Positions 1 through 9,655 of a DNA stretch of 64,000 bases are shown piece after piece. A program made the translations under genes and the position numbers. The notes under the pieces are model-generated. The model was not told where the DNA came from. It ran no database searches and worked only from the letters and a program-made list of their open reading frames with translations. How positions within the stretch are numbered: position 1 is the stretch's first letter; each line of letters starts with the position of its first letter. The stretch is taken from the NCBI GenBank assembly GCA_008000375.1, contig SMOI01000060.1, forward strand, positions 62,328-126,327. Reading direction: 5' to 3'. The stretch is from Poteriospumella lacustris. Lineage: Eukaryota > Sar > Chrysophyceae > Chromulinales > Dinobryaceae.

Positions 1-144
1 GGCAAGTTTCGCTTCTGCATCAGCCAAGCTTTTCTCAAGTTCTGATTCCAGATCTTTTGAAGATTCAAGATATTCGTCGAACGATCGCTGCAACGTTTCC
101 AACTCAAGGGTTTTCGCGGCCAAAGCCTCTTCCAATGATGCCAT
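1..144 (-). CDS. NudE-like coiled-coil protein, 5' end only (partial)
   Basis: The minus strand reads 48 codons from an ATG at 144-142 to the window edge with no stop. The peptide is a continuous Glu/Leu/Lys/Ala coiled coil containing EYLESSKDLESELEKSL. This resembles the stretch near the N-terminus of NudE/NDEL1 proteins (pattern EFQEGSRE-EAELE). NudE family members form dimeric coiled coils that hold LIS1 and dynein at microtubules and centrosomes. Upstream of the ATG, a T-rich tract ending in CTACAG near 202 looks like a splice acceptor, so a 5' leader intron is possible. A generic coiled-coil protein is the alternative, because the diagnostic C-terminal part lies outside the window. Confidence 0.5.
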   Translation of the reverse strand, partial: MASLEEALAAKTLELETLQRSFDEYLESSKDLESELEKSLADAEAKLA

Positions 145-672
145 CTTTCGAAAGTCGTGCGATTGTGTACAGATCACAATACCACACGCAAAGTCTAAGA
201 ACTGTAGAAAGCTATATGAGTTTTCTTCTATTGCTTATTTTGTTGTTCATCAGACGTTTTCTTGATTGCCCTTCGAGAATTCATCGCATGAGTGATTGAT
301 GTCATCGGACTCCCATGCCCTGAGGTCTCCAACGGCTTGTGGACGGACCGAGGAGGACGACGAACGAACGCCCCAAAAACGAAACGCCCTGGCGGTGTGG
401 GAAACACGACGACGACGATGACGCGCCCTTGATGACGCGGGGAAGTGGCGGCACATGACGATCATCGCGTCGGTCGGGGCCCCCACTTCATCCTCAAAGA
501 TCAACTTCACACCGCCGTCCATCCACCTGGCGACGAAGAGGATGCCCTTGCATGCAAATAACAAAAAAAGTGCGACACTTATCACAAATCGTCACTTTTC
601 TTCACATTCCTAAGTTCGTGCTGAAGTATCATTGAAGTCGATATTTGTGGTAGTAATACGATTTTGAGAAAA
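145..672. other. Divergent intergenic region between NudE-like gene and ketoacyl-CoA synthase
   Basis: About 530 bp separate two divergent start codons, so this stretch probably holds both promoters. A possible leader-intron acceptor for the minus-strand gene lies near 202. An open minus-strand frame at 250-585 has an Arg/Ser-rich, unrecognisable product and is not called as a gene. Confidence 0.5.
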
Positions 673-2526
673 ATGTCGATCCCGCGAGTCAACAGTGCTG
701 CAAGTGAGCTCAATGACTACGACATTACTCCCGAGGGCAAAAAAGAGTATCATGTACGCCCCCGTTGACAGGATTTTGAAATTAAGAGACCCAACAATTA
801 TTTTGATATTACTTTTTAGGTGTCCAAGTCGAGACTGATTAAATTGATCAACTGGGTGCAAATCATGCAACTCTACGGTCCCATTTTGACCCTCATCTTT
901 TCAACATTGGTAGCGTTGCAGATTTTTGTCAAGTTTGGCGTTCACAACTACAATTTTGAGGTTGGTTTGTCCGCACGATATCAATCGCTGAAAAGTTCAC
1001 TGACTGTTGTGTTTTTTCCCCGAAGAATTTTATTGCCAAGGAAGCTTTCCGCTTCAACATTATGGAGCCGACCAACAGCCCCAACTTGTTGTCCTTCAGC
1101 TTGCCTTGGCAGATTGTGCTTGCGCTTGTTCTATTCGTCTGGAACTTCTCTCGAGTGGGAGCACCCGTGTTCTTGTTGGACTTCGCTACCTTCGAGGCGC
1201 CGGAATCGTGGAAAGTAACTCCTGAGCAGACCATCGATCTCATGCGTCGTCAGAAATGTTTTTCAGAGGAATCTGTTCAATTCATGGAACGTATGTTGAA
1301 TCAAAGTGGTGTTGGTCCTGCAACCGCTTGGCCACCTGGTATTAATCGCTGCTTCAAGGACGAGCCTTACGACAGTTCGATTGAGGCATCACGTGAAGAG
1401 GCAGAGGTAAGTGAACTTTCGACATTGGTTGCGTTCCTCAGTATCGTCATAAATCGTTCATTTGTGGATTCAGATTGTTATGTTTGACGTCGTGCGTCGC
1501 GTTTTGGAGCAAACGAAGTTGAAGCCAAAGAATATCGATGTTCTCATCGTCAACTGCTCGTTGTTTTCACCCACACCCTCTCTGTGTGCTATGATCATCA
1601 ATGAGTTTAAGATGAGACAAGATATTTTGACTTATAACCTTTCCGGTATGGGCTGCTCGGCGGGATTAATCTCTATCGATCTCGCGAAGAATATTCTTGC
1701 TGGTCGCCCCAACACTAACGTTTTGGTCGTTTCCACGGAGATCATCACGCCCAACTTGTATTTGGGGAACGAGAGAAGCTTCTTGTTGCAAAACATTTTA
1801 TTCCGATGTGGAGGTGCTGCCGTCGTTCTCTCGAACAAATGGACGGATGCTTTCCGTGCCAAGTTCAAGCTCTTGCACGTCGTGAGAACTCAATATGTGT
1901 CAGAAGACTCTGCTGGATGTGTCTACGAAACACAAGACGAGAATCTAGTGAGAGGTGTCCGTTTGTCGAAAGACCTCGTGAAAGTTGCTGGAAGAGCGAT
2001 GGAGAAGAACTTCACGATGCTTGGCCCTTACGTCCTGCCTATTTCTGAGCAAGCGAAGACGGTATTCTGGATGATTGCGCGCGAGTTATTCAAGCGCTGC
2101 AACGGTCTGGGTATTAAGCTCCCGAAGATTAGCCCATACATCCCTGACTTCAAGAGAGGCATCGACTATTTCTGCATTCATGCTGGTAAGAGGTTTGCGA
2201 TTCTTCCATCTGCATTGCCATTTTTTTCTGATTGAGTTGTTGGTATAGGAGGAAGAGGTGTGATTGATGGTATCGAGAAGAACCTTCAGTTGGCTCCCTA
2301 CCATGTGGAAGCATCTCGACATACTCTGTATACCTATGGCAATACTTCGTCATCCTCGATTTGGTATGAAATGAAGTATACTTGCGAGCAGATGTCGTTG
2401 AGCCGCGGCCAGCGTGTACTCCAACTCGCTTTTGGTTCTGGATTCAAGTGCAACACTGCCGTTTGGCTGAGCTTACGTTCATACAACAAACCTCGCGACA
2501 GCAAGAGCAAACCCAAGAAGGAATAA
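673..2526 (+). CDS. FAE1-type 3-ketoacyl-CoA synthase (very-long-chain fatty acid elongation)
   Basis: Five exons: 673-753, 820-960, 1026-1406, 1474-2185 and 2249-2526. The introns are 63-67 bp and the spliced protein is 530 aa. It catalyses condensation of malonyl-CoA with an acyl-CoA, the first step of the ER elongation cycle. Two N-terminal membrane helices (about residues 40-65 and 90-110) precede the thiolase-fold domain. The catalytic triad is visible: Cys262 in GMGCSAG, His437 in CIHAGGRG (codon split by the last intron) and Asn470 in YGNTSSSSIWYE. The Cys-His and His-Asn spacings of 175 and 33 are close to those of plant FAE1. The C-terminal block AFGSGFKCNTAVW is also family-typical. 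Length matches the family (about 500 aa). The enzyme class is certain; chain-length preference cannot be read from sequence. Confidence 0.95.
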
Positions 2527-2890
2527 TTTGCGAGTCAGACTTGTTCTTGTTCCTCCCTTTCCTTTTGAAATGCGGGAAAAATTTCGAGATGCACTCGCAC
2601 TCCACACAAATAGGCTAGGTGTATAATGATATAACAGGATAATAATTTAGTAGAAAAGTACAACAATGTTCTTTTGCCGCAAAGCCGTCTGTATATCTTA
2701 AGTTCCAAGTTGATTCGTTGCTCATTTGGAAAGAAGCATATGCCGTGAAGCATGTTGGATGATCTCCTCACCCCCAACATCATCAAGGCGAAATTGTTTG
2801 GTCTTTGTTACCAACTGACCCAGTAAATGTTAGGACTGGTTGGTGTAAATCCTCAAACCCACTCATCCACAAATTTTGGGGAGCAAAATA
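2527..2890. other. Intergenic region after ketoacyl-CoA synthase
   Basis: About 360 bp, A/T-richer than the flanks, running from the synthase stop codon to the outer edge of the inverted duplication. No gene, RNA or repeat was recognised. Confidence 0.5.
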
Positions 2891-2924
2891 TCTTGGCGGG
2901 TCAAGCTACCGAAAACGCGTTTTT
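2891..2924. promoter_or_regulatory. Conserved 34-bp upstream block with AAAACGCGTTTT palindrome
   Basis: This block lies about 240 bp upstream of the first EGF-gene ATG and is identical to 5443-5476 upstream of the second copy, although the DNA between the block and the identical core has diverged. It contains TTGGCGGG, an E2F-like octamer, and the perfect palindrome AAAACGCGTTTT with an ACGCGT core resembling an MCB box. A regulatory role is inferred from conservation alone. Confidence 0.4.
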
Positions 2925-3162
2925 GATCGCGTTCTGCCATGAAACCGCCCTCTGCGACGTTCAAACCAGGAGGACAGTTTCAACCTCTTGTGCGGAACGG
3001 AATTGAAAAATCGCCGCCAAACGCAACAAGTCCTCTTCAGCTGCCGGCGGGAATTCAATCGAGGTGTCAATTAAAATTGTTATCTTCTGGATATTTATTG
3101 ACAAGCTTTATCTCCGAATCAAAGTTGACAGTGGACATCTTTCTGTACCAGCTATTGAAAAA

Positions 3163-3925
3163 ATGATGTTCAGAATTCTTCTTGTTTTTGCTGCTCTTGC
3201 GTACATCTATGCTGCATGCCCTAACGGCTGCAATGGTCATGGTGCCTGTGGATCGAATGATCAGTGCACCTGCTATACCAGAATCGACGGAGAGCCTGCT
3301 TGGACCTTCGCTGATTGCTCGGGAAGAACCTGCCCCAAGTAAGCCAACCTGTTGGCTCAACAACTGGAGAATTACGATGAACATTATCAAATTTTCTTTT
3401 GTAGGGATGTTGCCTGGGTTGGTACTGTGGAAAATGCAAACGATGCGCACCCTGTGGTTGAATGCTCGAACAAGGGCATTTGCGACAGAAAGTCTGGTGA
3501 ATGCCAGTGCTTCAGCAACTACGAAGGCATTGCCTGCGAGAGAACCACATGCCCCAACCGCTGCAGCGACGCTGGCGTCTGCTACACGCAAAGCCAGCTC
3601 GCTTCTGAGGCTGGACGCACTTACAACACGCCATGGGATGCTAGCAAGGAAGTTGGCTGCGTTTGCGATCTTGGACGAAGAGGCCCTGACTGTTCTTTAA
3701 GTAAGTTCCACTGTACTGCCCCGTCTAGTCTGTTGTCTATTCTTACGCTGCTCCGCTTTGTTTGTAGTTGAGTGCCCATCAGGAGCGGACGTAATGAATG
3801 GCTTCGGCAATGAAGCGGGACGAGACTGTTCCGGTCGAGGTCTTTGCGACTACTCGTCCGGACTGTGCTCGTGCTTCCATGGCTATTACGGTACACGCTG
3901 CGAGTACCAAACCGTACTCGGATAA
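3163..3925 (+). CDS. Secreted EGF-repeat protein, copy A (stramenopile type)
   Basis: Three exons, 3163-3338, 3405-3700 and 3768-3925, with 66- and 67-bp introns, give a 209-aa protein. Two adjacent ATG codons open the frame; the first is used here. A signal peptide (about residues 1-19, Leu/Ala-rich, ending before ACPNGC) is followed by tenascin-like EGF modules with the patterns [40 protein letters not shown] and [15 protein letters not shown]. Proteins with this serial arrangement are common in stramenopiles, and related EGF proteins occur in tubular mastigonemes of flagellar hairs. An extracellular structural or adhesive role is inferred. There is no membrane anchor. Its partner copy at 4438-5200 encodes the same protein. 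Confidence 0.85.
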
Positions 3926-4010
3926 AGTTTCTTTTTCTTGCAATTTACGATTCTAATGTAATATTTTATGATGTAATTTGCTAAGTATTTCAACATTTCA
4001 ACTAGTTTGC

Positions 4011-4330
4011 AACAAGGGTGTAAATGTCGGGAATAAAGATCGCAATCCACTCAACCAATGGAACATCAAATATCAAATACAGACTTTGCACAGGTTTCGA
4101 TTCGTGGAATGCTTCCTGAGTGGAACTTTGTGCGAAAGGTCCCGTCAGGTTGTCATCAGTTCACATGACTTAGTGCGAAGGAACACGGTCACGGTAGCTC
4201 GAAGACATAGCATCACAAACCGGGCCACTTCTTCTCCCCAACAAATGCGCAAGAGAAGCTGCTCAGGAACACCGAATAAAAAACCCGACTCTGTGAAGGA
4301 TTCATAAACAAAATCACGACATAAAATTCA
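4011..4330. other. Spacer at the centre of the inverted duplication
   Basis: About 320 bp of unrelated sequence lie between the convergent 3' ends of the two EGF genes. An AATAAA at 4032-4037 could serve copy A as a polyadenylation signal. An open plus-strand frame crosses it, but its product is unrecognisable and it overlaps the 3' flank. No gene is called. Confidence 0.5.
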
Positions 4331-5476
4331 AAACTGCAAACTGGAGACATCAAAATGTTGAAATACTTGGGCAAGTTACATCATAAAGCAATACGTTAGA
4401 GTAACCGGTGTGTCGAGCTCATTAAAAAAGAAAGCCTTTAGCCGAGTACTGTTTGGTACTCGCAGCGTGTACCGTAATAGCCATGGAAGCACGAGCACAG
4501 TCCGGACGAGTAGTCGCAAAGACCTCGACCGGAACAGTCTCGTCCCGCTTCATTGCCGAAGCCATTCATTACGTCCGCTCCTGATGGGCACTCAACTACA
4601 AACAAAGCGGAGCAGCGTAAGAATAGACAACAGACTAGACGGGGCAGTACAGTGGAACTTACTTAAAGAACAGTCAGGGCCTCTTCGTCCAAGATCGCAA
4701 ACGCAGCCAACTTCCTTGCTAGCATCCCATGGCGTGTTGTAAGTGCGTCCAGCCTCAGAAGCGAGCTGGCTTTGCGTGTAGCAGACGCCAGCGTCGCTGC
4801 AGCGGTTGGGGCATGTGGTTCTCTCGCAGGCAATGCCTTCGTAGTTGCTGAAGCACTGGCATTCACCAGACTTTCTGTCGCAAATGCCCTTGTTCGAGCA
4901 TTCAACCACAGGGTGCGCATCGTTTGCATTTTCCACAGTACCAACCCAGGCAACATCCCTACAAAAGAAAATTTGATAATGTTCATCGTAATTCTCCAGT
5001 TGTTGAGCCAACAGGTTGGCTTACTTGGGGCAGGTTCTTCCCGAGCAATCAGCGAAGGTCCAAGCAGGCTCTCCGTCGATTCTGGTATAGCAGGTGCACT
5101 GATCATTCGATCCACAGGCACCATGACCATTGCAGCCGTTAGGGCATGCAGCATAGATGTACGCAAGAGCAGCAAAAACAAGAAGAATTCTGAACATCAT
5201 TTTTTCAATAGCTGGTACAGAAAGATGTCCACTGTCAACTTTGATTCGGAGATAAAGCTTGTCAATAAATATCCAGAAGATAACAATTTTAATTGACACC
5301 TCGATTGAATTCCCGCCGGCAGCTGAAGAGGACTTGTTGCGTTTGGCGGCGATTTTTCAATTCCGTTCCGCACAAGAGGTTGAAACTGTCCTCGCCTGTT
5401 CAGTGAGTGCGGCAGAGGGCGGTTTCGCTGGGATACCGTCACAAAAACGCGTTTTCGGTAGCTTGACCCGCCAAGA
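4330..5476 (-). repeat. Right arm of the large inverted duplication
   Basis: This is the reverse-complement partner of 2891-4010. The identical core runs from about 4452 to 5398. Outer DNA is diverged except for the shared 34-bp block at 5443-5476. The 3' flank (about 4330-4437) keeps only patchy similarity to its counterpart, for example around TATGATGTAA and AAGTATTTCAACATTT. Confidence 0.9.
4438..5200 (-). CDS. Secreted EGF-repeat protein, copy B (inverted twin of copy A)
   Basis: Exons on the minus strand are 5200-5025, 4958-4663 and 4595-4438, an exact mirror of copy A including both introns. The encoded 209-aa protein is the same: signal peptide then EGF modules. The only coding differences seen are synonymous and sit at the last codons (ACC to ACA, GGA to GGC), just where the identical tract ends. 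The two genes are convergent, about 510 bp apart at their stop codons, so read-through transcripts would form double-stranded RNA. Function is as for copy A. Confidence 0.85.
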
Positions 5477-5702
5477 TTGTTGGGGAGGGTGGGGAGCTAG
5501 GTATTTGTGCTTCACTTAGAAATGCGTTTCATTTTCGTGGTTCATGCGATTCGAGACGCAACGGATGAAAAGACGAAGGACTTTGTTCGATAAGAAAGTA
5601 TACCACATGCTGCTCACAGTTCATCGTTTTCTCTTCAAGGCCACCCTATAAGTTTCGCTTCAAATATTGTGGATTTGTGTCAACAGCCCCGTCTTTGTCG
5701 TC

Positions 5703-6662
5703 ATGTCGAAAAACTATCGGGTTTGGAAGTGGAACGTGCTTGCGAATATTCGTCCGATTTTCTTTTTTCTCATACAACTTTATCTGTGTACGAGCTGGTT
5801 TCAAGTTCGGAGTTCAACAAAAAATGATCACGAGAATAATACGTTGATCGCATTCGATTCCAATCCTTTGAGCAATCTCGCGTTCATTTTATGCATCGTG
5901 CATGCCGTATTGGCATTGGTGACATTTATTCCCCGGGGAGTTGTATCGCTTGTGGCGCATTTCGATAGCCCTTCAAGTAAGCGCCTGTGTGAGTGGAGCG
6001 CTGTGTCTTCTGGATTCCTGTCCTTGGTGATTCTTTCGTCACAAAGAAAAGGAATAAACGGAAACGTGGGTGATTCTACGCTGACGTTCTTCTCCAGTAT
6101 TCTGGTGAACATCGCCGCATTCAATCACATTGGAATTCCCGATCTATTCTTGATACTGGGAGAGTTGACCATGATTCCACTGTGGATTGTCTTCTTCATT
6201 TGGACCGTAAGTCTACCACGCAGGCACGCATGCCATTATCACCTTCGTTTTCGATCTCTAAACGGGCTTCTCTCGTGACTTTCTTTGCAGGCCGAAGAGG
6301 AGCGTAGCACTGCGGCTGTTTTGGCGGGAACATTCGTGCTCTGCATCATCATCATTTGTACCTGGCTGCAACAGCGCGATTATCGACGAGCGTTCGACGG
6401 TCAACAGGGCGTGTCGAAGATTGACGACGAGTTCTTGCGCAGTATCAACCATGCATTGAAGCTGGGCGACGATAAATTGCGCAACCAAACAGTGAATCTC
6501 AATCAATCGTCTCACGCTGATCAACGGTTGGTATTGGGCAACATCACCAGCATTCGCTATTGGTACTTGGCGATTTCTGCTGCGCTGTCTCCAAAAGAAG
6601 GTATCTCGACGAATCATTTGCCCTTTTGCATGGACTGTAGCTCATTGCTGTATACCATGTAG
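5703..6662 (+). CDS. Unrecognised multi-pass membrane protein (possible 5' part of the next gene)
   Basis: Exon 5703-6206 joins 6291-6600 or 6291-6662 across an 84-bp GT-AG intron, giving up to 291 aa before a TAG at 6660. At least five hydrophobic segments are visible, around residues 15-32, 56-75, 100-113, 120-167 and 173-193, followed by a charged tail. No family is recognised. A second donor (GTATCT at 6601) and an acceptor preceded by CTAAC (ending 6700) suggest the tail is intronic and that the gene continues into the frame starting at 6783. However, joining 6600 to 6701, or to the acceptor ending at 6782, gives an early stop in phase. The junction is unresolved. Confidence 0.55.
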
Positions 6663-6782
6663 AGCTGGATGAAAAATACACCTCACTAACGTTCGTCCAG
6701 GTGGGTGACGATCGCCGTGTTCATCGCTTCGCCGACGTGTCACCATGGTCACTGTGTTGTTCCCGTTTTGTTTCTTGTGTAG

Positions 6783-9037
6783 ATGTGTCGGGAGGTGTTT
6801 GCTGACTACGAGAAAGCGGTCGGAAACAGTGTCCCGATCTTCTTCGACACGACGCACATCGACTTAAAGATCACCGCGCGGTCGAATCTCTTCCAAACGT
6901 TGATCTTCGGCCTCTTGGAGTACAAGAATTACCGCGATCAACGTATCAGCCGCATTTGTCGTTTTTCCTGCGTCGACGATGACGGCAAAGACTGGAAATT
7001 GATCTTTGAGATTGTTAGTTTGCTGGGCAACGACGCGGATTATAAACGCGACGGTATTTTGCGTCGCAATTCGCGCAACAAGGCATCGAACTCGTTACAC
7101 GGTTGGGCGGCGGGTCAAGCGGCGATCAAGAACGACATTTCATTGAAATATCCCCTGTCGTTGGAGAAAGAACCCGTCGCCAAATCGGACTTTGAATCGA
7201 CGATCTCGGGCTCCATCTTGACCGTCATCGCCGAGAAGCTCTGGCAACATAAATTCGAACACTCCACCGACGAAACCGAAGAGTTTTTCGTCGAAAAAAT
7301 CGAGATTTCGTTGCCCAACGACATCTGCACGGTCCAATCCGATTTAAATTCCTCTGCTGTCGGTGGTGGTGGATCAGCCGGAACGGGTGTATCTGCGGCC
7401 GAAATGAAGGACAACCACGACGTCAGCGCCACTGGCGGTGACGGTGCGGGCGCTAGCGGTTTTCCCGACAAAAAGACCGATTCCGTGGGCAACGATGGTG
7501 GCTCTTACGCCGTCGCAGCCGCGGCCAGCCCCGAAAGTCTTGCCCAATTGAACGTGGCGTTCCCCGCGTCCAAGTACCAACCGTGGATCATCATCACGCA
7601 GCGCATTCCCGAGTCGATCACTCGCATGGAGATTCGTTCGAAACTGAACAAGCTGCTGGTGCCTACGCAGCTTGTGTCGCTACAAAACATTCGCAACGTC
7701 CACCGCTTCGGTATCGTCTTGATCTCCGAGCAATTGCTGGGTAAATTGGCCCACGCGGCACGCGACGAGGCGGCGGACTACCCCGATCTGCTGTCAATTC
7801 GAGATCTGCGTGCGATGGCGCGTTATCTGATCGTTGTCTGTGACCACGACCACGAGAAAAGCGAATTGTCGCAGTCCTTTGGCATCGACGTCGACCGCAC
7901 CATCAAGAGCAAAGCGACGCTCAACGAGCTCTTCGATTCGATTCTCGTAAGTGCGCACGCGTAGGATGGGCCCCCACTCTCTGTCTCGCTCACTGTGTTG
8001 ATTCTGCTACAGCAAATGTACACCGAACTGCGGCAGGACTTTGATGCGCCTAAAAACGAAGGAACCGATCGCAGTGGACGACCCAATCGCAGCCCTGAAA
8101 TGTCTCCGACACAAGCGGCGGCGGATGAACGTGCACGGGCGAGTCTCTGCACGAACGGGATGGATTCGACCGATCAACTTCTCGAATGCACCGTGCGCAT
8201 TCGCCGTTGGCTGCAGAAGAAGACGATTCAAGAGAACGACCCCGAGGACGTCATCCTGCAGGACGCCATCACCAACATCAAGGGCCAAGCACGCGACTTG
8301 CAGAACGCTCCGCCGTGGTGGAACCCCGCGATTGATGCGGCCAACGCGTCGCACAACGGTAGCAAGAACAACCGCTGCGCTGCCGTGCTGCAGTCGATCG
8401 AAGACGTCCGTCGGAGGTTGCAAGCGGAGATCGCCATGGAGTTCCTGCCGAAGTTTGCGATGATTCAAGACATGCTGAACCAGCCCCCGCGGAGCATCGA
8501 CTGGCACGAGTTGGGCACGAAGCTGCAAGATGTCCAGGCGCTGTACGTGTGGTACCTTCGTCTGCCGTCTCTTACGTGGATGACGAATGTGTGTGACTAA
8601 CGAGGATGGTGTGTGTATGTAGGGCGACAAACAAGCGACTGGTGGCCTTGGTGATGTGGCTGCGCACGTTGGTGGTACGTTGACCGTTGAGTGTGCGCCA
8701 AACACTGCTGTGCGCTCCGCTCATAACCGTGTCGATGTGTGTGCGTGTACAGGAGGTGGTCAACATCTTCAGCAACAAATGGCAAGAGTTCCTCGCGACC
8801 AAATCGAGGCCCAACAAGCGCGAACCGTCGCGGGTCTTAGAAGACGTCGTGGAAGACTTGGAAGAGACCGAATCTGGATCCGGCAGCAGTAGCGGCAAGG
8901 AGAGTGGCCCTGGCCATGGCACTGGCAACGGTGGCGTCCATGCCGACGACTCTTTCCTCGACGAAGACGTGATGAGCTACACGCGTCAGATCTTCTCCAC
9001 CGCGCAGTTGATTTTGCTCAATTACATCATGACGTGA
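6783..9037 (+). CDS. Uncharacterised protein, probably the continuation of the membrane protein upstream
   Basis: Exons 6783-7946, 8013-8548, 8623-8671 and 8753-9037 join in phase across introns of 66, 74 and 81 bp, giving about 677 aa. The sequence has a conserved-looking N-terminal region (to about residue 180), a Gly/Ser/Ala-rich linker (about 193-250) and a globular region (about 255-390). An amphipathic region of about 200 residues ends in a short hydrophobic stretch, then an acidic Ser/Gly linker and a final hydrophobic segment before the stop. No known domain is recognised. The exon start at 6783 follows a strong T-rich acceptor (ending TGTAG at 6782), so the ATG may be internal to a larger gene. 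Ending is also uncertain: a donor at 9035 and an acceptor ending near 9214 could add about 50 residues in frame. Confidence 0.6.
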
Positions 9038-9655
9038 GACGTGCCAACGGTCGCCCCGTCCGTCCTCCATCGTCCTCCATCGTCCTCCATCGTCTTCGTC
9101 GTCTTCGTTCTCTTTTCACCCCTCATCCGGTCCTGTGCACTGTACATGATATTCGTTGCTTCGTCCATTTTTCCTTTGTTTTTGTTTTGCACTTTCCCCC
9201 TCCTCGGCTGCAGCGGTAACGACTTAACACCAGTACCGTTGTCGCTCTCCGCCCCTCTGACTCTGGGCCGCCTGACAAAAGGAAAGGAAAGGAACGCCAT
9301 CACGCACGACCGGCTGCAGACACCACCGACCCACGGCGCACGGCGTATCTGTGTGTGGCGCTACGCATGAGCAGCAGCAGCACCGGCACCGGCACCGCGG
9401 AGCCGTTGTCGCTCGTCCACTTCGCATCGTTCGCGGCACCCTGCCTCTATAGCGTCGCCTGAACACGGTGTAGATGCAGAGGAAGTGTAATTGAATTGCG
9501 CATACAGACGCTGTAATAACATGGTGATTACAGCAGAAGCGTGAAGGATAAATAAGAATGAGGGACGGAGTGGGAAGGAAGGAGGAGAAGGGGCGTGGTT
9601 ATGACCAACGGACGACGGTCCTTTCCTGCGCAGGGGGGCACACAGCCCGCAGGGT
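9038..9655. other. Convergent intergenic region with short decamer repeats
   Basis: About 620 bp lie between two convergent genes. It opens with three tandem copies of CGTCCTCCAT (about 9061-9090) and a CGTCTT-rich tract. A C/T-rich run ending in CTGCAG near 9214 resembles a splice acceptor for a possible extra exon of the upstream gene. No separate gene is seen. Confidence 0.4.

Larger units (their letters stand above)
2891..4010 (+). repeat. Left arm of a large inverted duplication
   Basis: This arm is repeated in reverse orientation at about 4330-5476; symmetry within the core is exact (left plus right coordinate = 8363). From about 2965 to 3911, covering promoter-proximal DNA, three exons and both introns, the two arms look identical by eye. 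Outside this core they are clearly diverged: 2925-2964 and the 3' flank from about 3912 to 4010 align only partly. A 34-bp block at 2891-2924 is retained exactly in both arms. The pattern indicates an old duplication whose core was homogenised by gene conversion. Confidence 0.9.

Noticed and set aside
250-585. Minus-strand 111-codon frame between NudE-like and ketoacyl-CoA synthase genes
   Set aside because: No recognisable domain, Arg/Ser-rich second half, and it occupies the likely divergent promoter.
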